Assembly (NCBI RefSeq): GCF_900113035.1
Contig: NZ_FONX01000002.1
Location: 468,757 to 532,756, forward strand
Direction of reading: 5' to 3'
Source: Paracidovorax wautersii
GTDB lineage: Bacteria; Pseudomonadota; Gammaproteobacteria; Burkholderiales; Burkholderiaceae_C
Length of the DNA: 64,000 nt
Made by a program: the position numbers and the translations under genes. Numbering within the stretch: position 1 is the stretch's first letter; every line of letters starts with the position of its first letter. Below the pieces are notes generated by a model. It made no database searches. It was given only the letters and a program-made list of their open reading frames with translations, and was not told the origin of the DNA. Shown here piece by piece: positions 16,916-24,116 of this stretch.

Positions 16916-17704
16916 TTAAAGCGTCATGTCGTAGTCAACGACTACCGGGGCGTGGTCGCTGAACTTCTGGCCCTTGTAGATGCTGACGGAACGAGCCAGT
17001 TCCGCCAATCCCGGGGTCGCTATCTGGTAGTCCAGTCTCCACCCAACGTTGTTGGCGTAGGCCTGACCCCGGTTGCTCCACCATGTGTAGCAAGTCTCTG
17101 TCGTGTCAGGATGGAGGCGACGATACACGTCCACGAGCCCGCCTTCACTTAGCACCTTGGTCATCCACGCACGCTCTTCGGGTAGAAAGCCACTGTTCTT
17201 CTGGTTGCTACGCCAGTTTTTCAGGTCGGCATTCTGATGGGCGATGTTTACATCCCCCATCAGAATGAACTCCCGCTCCTCGCGCATGGACAGTAGCTTG
17301 GGGTAAAGCAAGGCGAGGAACCGGAACTTGGCTTGTTGGCGCTCTTCACCTGATGACCCGCTAGGGAAGTAGCAACTCACGATGCTGAGTTTGCGGCCGG
17401 GCTTGTCGAAGCGTGCTTCAACCCACCGTCCTTCGTTGTCGAACTCGTTGTCGCCTAAGCCGATGACCACATCGGACGGCGCTTCGTGCATGTAGATGCC
17501 CACGCCTGAATAACCGCGTTTTTGGGCGTAGTGGAACTGCCCGGCCATCTTGCCGATGTGGCAGTGGATGCCCTTGACCTGTTCGTCTTGGGCCTTGACT
17601 TCTTGGACACCGATGACGTCGGCTTCCTGCTGCCCTGCCCAATCGAAAAATCCCTTGCTCGCGGCCGAGCGGATGCCGTTGAGGTTCGCGGTGATGATGC
17701 GCAT
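16916..17704 (-). CDS. xth: Exodeoxyribonuclease III carried by the element
   Basis: 262 aa, a full-length exonuclease III/AP endonuclease for base-excision repair. All catalytic motifs are intact: N-terminal NLNGIR, Glu in GVQEVKA, YFPSGSSG, GDVNIAHQ, WWSNRGQAY, WRLDY and FSDHAP. It is clearly homologous to, but diverged from, the interrupted host gene: the C-terminus reads YQIATPGLAEL where the host has YHLATPAIAAL. It is not a duplication of the flanking DNA. It is convergent with the exporter gene (35 bp gap). It presumably supplies the activity lost by insertion. Confidence 0.95.
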   Translation of the reverse strand: MRIITANLNGIRSAASKGFFDWAGQQEADVIGVQEVKAQDEQVKGIHCHIGKMAGQFHYAQKRGYSGVGIYMHEAPSDVVIGLGDNEFDNEGRWVEARFDKPGRKLSIVSCYFPSGSSGEERQQAKFRFLALLYPKLLSMREEREFILMGDVNIAHQNADLKNWRSNQKNSGFLPEERAWMTKVLSEGGLVDVYRRLHPDTTETCYTWWSNRGQAYANNVGWRLDYQIATPGLAELARSVSIYKGQKFSDHAPVVVDYDMTL

Positions 17705-17763
17705 GCCTGTCCTGATTCAATTAACAACTGCGTACCGCCTTGGACCACCGAGACTGCAACGCC

Positions 17764-18039
17764 CTAGCGCATTGTCGCAGGCGCTGCGGGGAGAACTGGG
17801 CTCGGGATGCTCGCATCCTCGAACGCTCGGGGCTTGTCCTTTTCTCCCAGTGCCCAAGCCTTTTTCAACACCTCGTAAGCTCCTGGGTCGGAGGTCGCCA
17901 GCTTCAACAGTGCGCCGCCAAGAGAGTATTTGCGGGCAGCAGCATTTTTTCGGGCTGTTACTGAAACCTTGGCGAGAAGGGCCGATTTTTCAGCGTCCAA
18001 TTGGCTCATTCTCTTTTTCAACGCATTTATACTAGCCAC
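17764..18039 (-). CDS. Mobilization accessory protein (MobC/TraD-like)
   Basis: 91 aa, charged, helix-rich N-terminal half (about residues 1-40) with KKRMSQLDAEKSALLAK, then ARKYSLGGALLKLA, which resembles the short TraD/MobC proteins encoded next to MobA/MobL relaxases. Divergent from the relaxase with oriT between them, the standard arrangement for such relaxosome helpers. Sequence likeness is modest; context carries the call. Confidence 0.65.
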   Translation of the reverse strand: MASINALKKRMSQLDAEKSALLAKVSVTARKNAAARKYSLGGALLKLATSDPGAYEVLKKAWALGEKDKPRAFEDASIPSPVLPAAPATMR

Positions 18040-18154
18040 GATATATATCTCCTATTTCTCATGCTAAATTAACACTTTCTTTTTGATTGTGCTAATTTAT
18101 ATAGGGTGAATGTCCCGAGCGCGTTAATTAGTCCCAGCCCCCGAGTAGCCCCCT

Positions 18155-18189
18155 GCAAGGGCTCACTTATGCAAACTCTTCGAGTTTGC
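18155..18189. other. oriT, RSF1010-like (MOBQ) type
   Basis: On the minus strand an inverted repeat GCAAACTC-GAA-GAGTTTGC (18171-18189) is followed by ATAAGTGAGCCCTTGC (18155-18170). RSF1010 oriT has the same plan: an inverted repeat with a GAA loop, then TAAGTGCGCCCT containing the nick. Here one core base differs (A for C). It lies between the accessory gene and the relaxase. Confidence 0.8.
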
Positions 18190-18247
18190 GTTCGCCATGG
18201 GCTGCGCCCCTGGACCCCGTTGCTTCGCAATCGCCTTCGGGGGTGCC

Positions 18248-19639
18248 GTGCCTAACCTCGCCACTTGGTTTACCCCCTCGCTGCAAGTCTTGCAGCGGTC
18301 CAAAGGCCGTAACGCCGTCGCAGCGGCTGCTTACCGTGCCTGCACCCTATTGCACGATGAGCAACTTGGAAAATCGCCCGATTACCGTCCCAAGACCGGC
18401 CACGTCTCTACGGAGTTATTCGGGGTGGATGGGCTAAAAATGGGTTTTGAGGATATCGGCACCCTCTGGAACAAAGCCGAACGGTCAGAGAAGCGCAAGA
18501 ATTCGGCTGTCGCTCGTGAGCTGATGGTCCCTCTACCGCACGGGTGGACAGACGAGCAGCGGCTGCTTTGTGTTCGTGGTTTGGCGGAAATGCTAGTGGC
18601 TCGTTACGGGGTTGCAGTGATGGCTTCCATCCATCGCCCAGCCAATGGACAAAATGACCATGTCCATATTTTGTTCACGACCAGGGAGGTGGATGCAGAA
18701 ATGAATTTTGGGAAAAAAACCAGAATTCTTGACGACATGAAAACCGGCGAGGTGAAGAAAATGCGGGAAGAGCTTTGCCGCATCATGAACGCGCATGCCC
18801 AGGCCAACGGCGACGACTGGTATGTCTACGCCGGGAAGTTTGTCGAGGTGGAGGAATGGCACATCCCCACCGCGCATATTCCGGTCAACGCGCCCGCCGA
18901 ACTGCGCGAGGCCATGGAAGCGGAGAATTTAGCGATTGTGGAGGCTCGCCCCCTTCTCAAACGCATCATGGAAGAGTCAAAAGAGACGTCCGCGCAGGTC
19001 CAGGCAGCGTTGCATGTTGCCGCAAGCACAGCAACCCAGGAACACCAGATCGTCAACGCGGAAGTGCCCCAAGAGCGTCCATTAAGTCGGCCATTTGCCC
19101 CCAGTGCTAGCCCCTTGGCGGAGGATGCCCAACAGCGGATATCGCAGCTCACGAATTCGCTTGACCTTCGGCACGCCTTTCGTGAAGTAAAGCGGGCCCA
19201 TGCCAGACGAGAGGAGGGGCGTGAAGTGGCAAACAAATGGCGAGCGCATCTTCGCGAGCTTGAAGCAGACCCGCCCAACCCACTGGTTTCCATGATGGCG
19301 AAAATGCTCCGCACCTTCGGCGTCCGGGACACCCTGGCGATTTACGAAGAGAAGGTAGTCGAAGCCCGAGCGGCCATAGAGCGGTGCAGGAAGAACGACA
19401 CGGCCTTGACTGCGTACATCAATGACCCCGAGCGCAAGCGCAAATATGACGAGTGGATGCAATGGCCCGAGCACCGCGAGCGGGTCAAGGCGCACGAGGC
19501 GACATTGCCCGATGCTCCCCGTCCCAATCCGGTGCCCGGACCAGAAGACCACAGCGCAACCCCGTCCAACACTTGGAATGGCCCTTTCACTTTGACGCCG
19601 CACCAAACGCCAAAGATTCCCGAACCGTGGGAGTGGTGA
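18248..19639 (+). CDS. mobA: MobA/MobL-family relaxase
   Basis: 463 aa. Nicks oriT and leads the strand during mobilization. RSKGRNAVAAAAYRA near the N-terminus contains the candidate active Tyr29. KAERSEKRKNSAVARE is the family core. The metal-binding cluster is IHRPANGQNDHVHILF (His129, His138, His140). The C-terminal half is charged and less conserved. I start at the GTG at 18248 because it leaves the usual short lead before the RSxGR motif; an in-frame ATG at 18197 is an alternative. It is just downstream of oriT. Confidence 0.88.
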   Translation: MPNLATWFTPSLQVLQRSKGRNAVAAAAYRACTLLHDEQLGKSPDYRPKTGHVSTELFGVDGLKMGFEDIGTLWNKAERSEKRKNSAVARELMVPLPHGWTDEQRLLCVRGLAEMLVARYGVAVMASIHRPANGQNDHVHILFTTREVDAEMNFGKKTRILDDMKTGEVKKMREELCRIMNAHAQANGDDWYVYAGKFVEVEEWHIPTAHIPVNAPAELREAMEAENLAIVEARPLLKRIMEESKETSAQVQAALHVAASTATQEHQIVNAEVPQERPLSRPFAPSASPLAEDAQQRISQLTNSLDLRHAFREVKRAHARREEGREVANKWRAHLRELEADPPNPLVSMMAKMLRTFGVRDTLAIYEEKVVEARAAIERCRKNDTALTAYINDPERKRKYDEWMQWPEHRERVKAHEATLPDAPRPNPVPGPEDHSATPSNTWNGPFTLTPHQTPKIPEPWEW

Positions 19640-19682
19640 TTGATATCATTCTTTAATTATCGCCGCCGCCTCGCGGGGGCGA

Positions 19683-19716
19683 CCTCATCTATTTTTCTGG
19701 ATAAAAATGGATGAGG
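19683..19716. repeat. Large hairpin, 14-bp stem with six-base loop
   Basis: Left arm CCTCATCTATTTTT, loop CTGGAT, right arm AAAAATGGATGAGG, with one G-T wobble pair. It is not followed by a T run, so it is more likely an origin or processing structure than a simple terminator. Confidence 0.75.
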
Positions 19717-19730
19717 GCCACAAAGCAAAA

Positions 19731-19798
19731 TTGATATCAGGCTGCCGACCTTGGGAAGAATAGGAATACTCCGACACATCGCTTCAACCTGATATCAA
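19731..19798. repeat. Inverted pair of TTGATATCAGG
   Basis: TTGATATCAGG at 19731-19741 and its exact reverse complement CCTGATATCAA at 19788-19798. Each has a palindromic TGATATCA core. A further TTGATATCA lies at 19640-19648. Possible Rep or partition binding sites. Confidence 0.7.
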
Positions 19799-19868
19799 GA
19801 GCGGCCTGCCCTCATCATCACTTGACCCCGCCTACCTTAAATTGATAAGTTGATTGGACAAAGAAAAA

Positions 19869-19893
19869 GGCCCGCACGGGGCGGGCCTTTTTT
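19869..19893. terminator. Intrinsic terminator (works in both directions)
   Basis: Stem GGCCCGC-ACGGG-GCGGGCC followed by TTTTTT and preceded by an A-rich run. It would insulate rep from relaxase transcription. Confidence 0.85.
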
Positions 19894-19994
19894 ACTGCAC
19901 CTTTCTTTTCGACGGAAATGCAGTACAGGGAACAAGTCCATGATACTAATTCATCGTTCATTGTCAAGTAAACAAGTCGGCGCGAAAGCCGGCG

Positions 19995-21185
19995 ATGTCG
20001 CTTGACCAAAAAACACCATCAAAAACGAGCCCTAATAGGTCGTATATCCGCGTTTCAACCGCATCGCGGCTGATGGCGGGCTATTACCACCGCAACGGCC
20101 AAAATCTCAGGGGGTCGTCGGTGGTCGGCTGCGGTCGTTGGCGCGCCTTCGGATTCGACTCCACTCACGCGGAAATTGAGGTTGGCGCGGACGGCGCGAA
20201 GCTCCACGGCCACTTCAAATGCGGGAACGTCTGGACCTGCGACCAGTGTGCCCGCGCCCGAGTCTCGCAGGCCCGCTCGTGGATTCGTGCCGCCTTGATT
20301 CCGGCATTGGAGGCCCATGGTTTGGGTGCCGCGATGATGACGTTCACCATGGCCCACAGCTACGACGGCAACTGGAAGGACTCTGTTGACCTGCTGCACG
20401 CTGCCTTCAAGCTCTTCGACAAGAACATGTCCCGACGGTACAAGGCAATCGGCTGCATGGGAAAGCTGAAAAGTTTTGAAGCGCCCGTAGGCGTCCATGG
20501 CATTCATGGGCACTTCCACGTCCTTCTGACCTACCTGCTAGGGGTGGATTTGACCGCTTTCGAAGCGCTTGCCCGCGCCGAATGGGAAAAGGCGGTGGCC
20601 CAGGTGGGCGGCAAGTGCAACGACCATGGCTTTGACCTGAAACTGAACGCCATGGCGGACTACCTCGCCAAGCAGGAATTGGCTCACGAAATGTCGAACC
20701 ACGACACCAAGAAGGCTCGCAAAAAGGGGTTGCTGCTGGGGCAGTTGTTGGACCGGGCCGGCCGAGGCGATGCCAAGGCATCCGCCGAATGGCTGCGCGC
20801 TATCGAAGCGCTACAAGGCCGTAGCCGCTTTCACGCGGGCGACATTGCCAAAAAACTGGGCATTCCGACTTGCACAGCTTGGGAGGATGAGGAGCGGCAG
20901 GCGGAGAGGGAAAACCTCTCCGCTGACGCGCCCGAGCCGGTGCGCATTACCTATCCGATGCGCGACCACCTGACCGCGACGTGCCCCGACTCTCCGCGCC
21001 CAGGCTTGGCCATGATTCTGCGCGCAGCGAGGGACGGCGACACCGCGAAGGTGCTACAAATGGTGGAGGCACTATGCAAAGAGGCGAGGGCGCGTGACCG
21101 GCGCACGCCGAACAGTGCCCCGCTGTCCTTCTGGGATTGGCCGGACGACTACTTCGACCAGTTCACGATATCCGTCACAAGCTAG
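19995..21185 (+). CDS. rep: Rolling-circle replication initiator (HUH Rep)
   Basis: 396 aa. Residues 76-85 carry a Cys cluster (CGNVWTCDQC) seen in many plasmid Rep proteins. The HUH metal motif is GIHGHFHVLL (His171, His173, His175), and the nicking Tyr is probably Tyr223 in ADYLAKQ (YxxK). This is the signature of a plasmid-type rolling-circle nickase. In an integrated element it would let the excised circle multiply before or after transfer. The start is provisional, as no strong ribosome site is seen. Its 3' end overlaps the convergent secreted-protein gene by 11 bp. Confidence 0.83.
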   Translation: MSLDQKTPSKTSPNRSYIRVSTASRLMAGYYHRNGQNLRGSSVVGCGRWRAFGFDSTHAEIEVGADGAKLHGHFKCGNVWTCDQCARARVSQARSWIRAALIPALEAHGLGAAMMTFTMAHSYDGNWKDSVDLLHAAFKLFDKNMSRRYKAIGCMGKLKSFEAPVGVHGIHGHFHVLLTYLLGVDLTAFEALARAEWEKAVAQVGGKCNDHGFDLKLNAMADYLAKQELAHEMSNHDTKKARKKGLLLGQLLDRAGRGDAKASAEWLRAIEALQGRSRFHAGDIAKKLGIPTCTAWEDEERQAERENLSADAPEPVRITYPMRDHLTATCPDSPRPGLAMILRAARDGDTAKVLQMVEALCKEARARDRRTPNSAPLSFWDWPDDYFDQFTISVTS

Positions 21186-21987
21186 GCTTCGCGCCCTTGT
21201 TCTGTTGGTCTTGGACCCGTTTTCGTGCATCGGCTTCGCTGCTCGCGTTTTTGCCATCTATGGCGCGCAACATGGCAGCGGAGTCAATGGCTCTTAGTGC
21301 TACGGCTTCCACAAGCCCGTCTCCATCATGGGTCCATTCGGCGTAGTACGCGCGGCTGCATGAACGCTTGAACTCGGATGGTAGGACGATAGACATGGGC
21401 TCCGGAAGGAAGTTGTCCCCTCCTGTGGGGTTTGAGCCAATCCTCACAACGTCGAACATCCGGCATGGTGCTGCCGGTATCGCCGCGCCCGTGATGGTTC
21501 GTCCTCCTTCGGAGTACTGGCCAAAGTACTGCTTGCCATCTTGGTCGAACTCCCATCCAACCACGATGGCCCCGAACTTGTCGCCCATCTCACCCTTGAT
21601 GAAGCTCTCTTTACCGAATTTCTTCCGGACTGCTTCCAGCAGGACTTGGCGGGTGTATCGCGCGGTCTTCGGCAGGCGCTGATTTTTCTGCACGAACCAA
21701 ACGCTGTCGGCGTGGCCCTTGAATGCCACGAACTCATCGAGTGGCCCACTCCACGAGTTGTCGTAAAGCCGCTCCCCTTGCCAAGCAGCAAGGCCGCTTT
21801 CGACCTTGTTCGTGTAGATCGGGATGACCTTCATCTGCGCAGGTTTGCCGAAGGCCGCTTTTGCCTCTGCGACTGACATTCCCAGCTTGACGCCAGCAAT
21901 GTCGGTGGCATGGGCGCCGAAGCTGAGGAGGGCGAGGCCCACGCTAGCGGCAAGCGACGCGCGTATTTTGTCAATGATGGAGCGCAT
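21175..21987 (-). CDS. Secreted protein of unknown function
   Basis: 270 aa with a signal peptide (cleavage near GAHA-TD). The mature part opens with DIAGVKLGMSVAEAKAAFGKP, a fold fragment also seen at the start of small periplasmic repeat proteins. About four Cys are present. The rest has no feature I recognise. It probably forms an operon with the upstream lipoprotein (9 bp gap). Cargo of the mobile element, role unknown. Confidence 0.7.
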   Translation of the reverse strand: MRSIIDKIRASLAASVGLALLSFGAHATDIAGVKLGMSVAEAKAAFGKPAQMKVIPIYTNKVESGLAAWQGERLYDNSWSGPLDEFVAFKGHADSVWFVQKNQRLPKTARYTRQVLLEAVRKKFGKESFIKGEMGDKFGAIVVGWEFDQDGKQYFGQYSEGGRTITGAAIPAAPCRMFDVVRIGSNPTGGDNFLPEPMSIVLPSEFKRSCSRAYYAEWTHDGDGLVEAVALRAIDSAAMLRAIDGKNASSEADARKRVQDQQNKGAKPSL

Positions 21988-21996
21988 CTGTTTCCC

Positions 21997-22137
21997 TCAA
22001 TCCGCCATGCCATTGGTGCCAGTTGCCCACGAAAGTGGCTGAACGGGTGATGCCGGGCCGTGGCTGGCTGTCGGAGGGATGGAGGTTGCGCAGCCTGCTA
22101 AGGCTGCGACGGTGAAGGCAAGGATTGCAAGTTTCAT
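21997..22137 (-). CDS. Small lipoprotein
   Basis: 46 aa. MKLAILAFTVAALAGC is a complete lipoprotein signal with lipobox LAGC. The mature peptide is only about 30 residues. AGGAGG stands eight bases before the ATG, one of the strongest ribosome sites in the window. It resembles in form the entry-exclusion or lysis lipoproteins of mobile elements, but there is no sequence evidence for either. It is upstream of, and probably co-transcribed with, the secreted-protein gene. Confidence 0.7.
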   Translation of the reverse strand: MKLAILAFTVAALAGCATSIPPTASHGPASPVQPLSWATGTNGMAD

Positions 22138-22248
22138 AAGCGATGACCTCCTGTTGACGATGGCGGCACCACGCCGCAACCAGGGGCGCATCGTAGCTCA
22201 AGAAAGTCGTGTTACGACTATTCCTAGTTGGACTAAACGATGTGAGGC

Positions 22249-22503
22249 ATGTCTGCCTCTCTTTACCATGCTGACTACGAAGACTTGCGCAGGGTGCTGC
22301 GCTCTATACGAAGGCAAGCCGGATTGACACAAATCCAAATGGCGCAAACGCTGGGCGTCGGCCAGTCTTATGTATCCAAGCTTGAACGTGGAGAAAACTT
22401 TCTGGACGTGCTTCTCTACGTGCGATGGTGCCAAGCCTGTGGCATCAAACCGGGTGTAGCGCTGGACAAGCTAGTTGATGGACCGGCGCAGTTACCGACT
22501 TGA
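22249..22503 (+). CDS. XRE-family helix-turn-helix regulator
   Basis: 84 aa, a single HTH domain (LTQIQMAQTLGVGQSYVSKLERGE, about residues 25-50). Divergent from the lipoprotein gene and convergent with the recombinase, whose 3' end it overlaps by 12 bp. It could control excision, the lipoprotein operon or copy number; it is also the only small DNA-binding protein that might act as a directionality factor. The target is not known. Confidence 0.85.
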   Translation: MSASLYHADYEDLRRVLRSIRRQAGLTQIQMAQTLGVGQSYVSKLERGENFLDVLLYVRWCQACGIKPGVALDKLVDGPAQLPT

Positions 22504-24081
22504 CCGCGAACTATGAGTTGTGCCCCTGTCACGCCGAGGTGCTCTGTCCAACTGGCCCTTCTGGAATATGTGGGCAACCATGCCCCCGTCCCTGGTGTAC
22601 ATCATCAGGAAGCTGGGTGGCTCCCACACTATCTTGATTAGGAGTCGGTTCAGTGCGGTCGCGATGCGGTGCCGCTCTTTGACTGCTTCTTTGTCCGCCA
22701 CCGCCGCCCGGACGTCGTATGCGAAGAGCGCGCCGAAATCCACCCCTGTTTTCGGAGCAGCCGCCAACTCTGCTCGGCGCTGGGTAAGCACTGCTTGCAA
22801 AGCGTCCTGCTCGGCTTCAATTCGCCGCAAACGCTCGGTGATGAGCTTGATGCCCTGGCCGCTGCCTTCCTCGATTGCATCCATGTACCGTGCGGCGCGT
22901 TCGTCGAGTTCCGCCAGCTTGGCCACCGCCTCGTCAATGGCCGCACGTGCAAGCCTTAGCGCTTCGGTTTCTTGGAACTGGCCGTGTTCCAGTGTTCCCA
23001 GTAACGAGAAGCCATGGTCGATGATGGCTGCTTCACTGATGGAGCGGCAGTCGCTTTTCCCTGCAATTTGACCGAGGCAGTAGTAGCGGGCATAGCCTCG
23101 CTTCCAGGGGGCTTTGCGCTGCATCTTCTCCCCACATCGGCAATAGAAGAGGCCCGCCAACACGTCGGCCTTGACACCGCGTATTCGTGGTATCCCAGTC
23201 CGCGCATCCAAAGCGACATGGACTTTTCCCCAAAGCTCATCGGTGATGACCCGTGGAAAGTAGTCGGATACCGGGTCGCCGAGTGGCACCAGCGAACCGT
23301 CAACCATCTGCTTGGGCTGCCACTCACCCACCACGCGACGGTCGCGGACCAATCGGCTGACCTGTGTGTGTTCCCATCGCGTGTTGGTGTTGGCTCGGTT
23401 TCGCCACGGAAGCGTCCAACCCTCCGAATTAGCGAGCCTCGCTATGGCTACGCCTCCCAGCCCACCGGCCACATGCTCAAAGACTTTTCGCACGGACTCC
23501 GCCTTCGCTTCGTCCAACTCCCAGCCTTGCCGGTCCTCTCGTGGATACGCCCATCCCGGTCCATGCCCATGCGAAACAACCGCCAAGCCAGCGTCCCGCT
23601 TTTTTGCAAAGGCTGCTCGCACACGCTTCGCCTTCGTAGCGCTTTCCTCATGGGCACGGGCGAACAACAGCACGGACAGCATGAAGTTCATGGTGTCGTT
23701 GATGTTTTCTCGGTTCCACTCCTTGCCATCCAGTAGCGAGACCACCCGGATGCCTGCTTGGACAATTGAGGTAAGTAAGGCAATCGCTTCCGTCAGGTGG
23801 TTTCGAGAGAGGCGATCCAGGCTTTCCACAAGCAAAATGGAGCCACTGGGCACCTTTCCGCCCTTTGCCGCCAGCAGGAACGCCGCTAGCGCTCCGTCCG
23901 TGGCATTTTTCCCCGTATAGGCCGAAGTTGCCATGTCGGATAGCTCGAACTCCTCGTCGAGTTCGTAGCCGTGTTCAACGCACCATGCCCGCGCTGATGC
24001 GGTCTGCCGTTCGAGGCTGTGGCCGTGTGCTTGGCGGCCTGATGAGAAGCGACGGTAGGAGTAAACGCGGGTGGTAGTCAT
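22492..24081 (-). CDS. Large serine recombinase (integrase of the element)
   Basis: 529 aa. The resolvase domain (1-150) has catalytic Ser13 or Ser14 in YRRFSSGRQ and ESLDRLSR (86-93). A Recombinase domain (about 170-290), zinc ribbon (Cys314, Cys316, Cys335, Cys345) and coiled coil (about 372-442) follow, the layout of phage and element serine integrases. It should join attP and attB through a TA core. Its ATG overlaps the stop of an 11-codon mini-frame and is 34 bp from attR, so transcription from the broken host xth gene runs straight into it. A longer in-frame reading to 24360 is an artefact of xth DNA. Confidence 0.92.
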   Translation of the reverse strand: MTTTRVYSYRRFSSGRQAHGHSLERQTASARAWCVEHGYELDEEFELSDMATSAYTGKNATDGALAAFLLAAKGGKVPSGSILLVESLDRLSRNHLTEAIALLTSIVQAGIRVVSLLDGKEWNRENINDTMNFMLSVLLFARAHEESATKAKRVRAAFAKKRDAGLAVVSHGHGPGWAYPREDRQGWELDEAKAESVRKVFEHVAGGLGGVAIARLANSEGWTLPWRNRANTNTRWEHTQVSRLVRDRRVVGEWQPKQMVDGSLVPLGDPVSDYFPRVITDELWGKVHVALDARTGIPRIRGVKADVLAGLFYCRCGEKMQRKAPWKRGYARYYCLGQIAGKSDCRSISEAAIIDHGFSLLGTLEHGQFQETEALRLARAAIDEAVAKLAELDERAARYMDAIEEGSGQGIKLITERLRRIEAEQDALQAVLTQRRAELAAAPKTGVDFGALFAYDVRAAVADKEAVKERHRIATALNRLLIKIVWEPPSFLMMYTRDGGMVAHIFQKGQLDRAPRRDRGTTHSSRSSR

Positions 24082-24113
24082 GCCCGGATTTTGCGGGTTT
24101 TTTGACGCATCAT
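24078..24113 (-). CDS. 11-codon frame between the broken xth and the recombinase
   Basis: Starts ATGATG directly after the TAG that ends the xth 5' fragment and ends in TGA overlapping the recombinase ATG (ATGA). It encodes MMRQKTRKIRA. The tight stop-start joints suggest translational coupling rather than a functional peptide. No ribosome site of its own. Confidence 0.3.
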   Translation of the reverse strand: MMRQKTRKIRA

Positions 24114-24116
24114 CTA
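24095..24116. other. attR junction of the integrated element
   Basis: Element arm GGGTTTTTTG then ACGCATCATC (24095-24114), core TA at 24115-24116, then host xth (GTCCAGCCGCC). With attL it rebuilds an attP of about 42 bp that is nearly palindromic around TA, and an attB reading through xth in frame. Confidence 0.9.

Larger units (their letters stand above)
19640..19994. other. Intergenic region between relaxase and rep: possible replication origin
   Basis: This is a 355-bp, AT-rich gap. It holds a 14-bp-stem hairpin, three copies of TTGATATCA (19640, 19731 and, inverted, 19790-19798), of which the last two are an exact 11-base inverted pair, and an intrinsic terminator at 19869-19893. Position directly upstream of rep suits a double- or single-strand origin. 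No gene was found. Confidence 0.45.
15906..24116. mobile_element. Integrative mobilizable element inserted in xth (about 8.2 kb)
   Basis: The borders are read from the split xth gene. Content: TetR and EmrE-like genes, an intact xth copy, mobilization accessory gene, oriT, MobA/MobL relaxase, rolling-circle Rep, secreted protein, lipoprotein, HTH gene and a large serine recombinase next to the right border. There are no conjugation (type IV secretion) genes, so transfer would depend on a helper. The DNA is visibly more AT-rich than the flanks, for example 18000-18130 and 19640-19990, consistent with transfer from another host. No transposase was seen. Confidence 0.92.

Noticed and set aside
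16916..17704. Element xth as a duplication of the host gene
   Set aside because: Protein and codon differences from the split host copy are spread throughout, so it is a separate homologue, not a recent copy.
15906..24116. Reading the element as a transposon with 20-bp terminal inverted repeats and TA target duplication
   Set aside because: No DDE transposase; the recombinase is a large serine type beside the border, for which a TA core and dyad att arms are expected.
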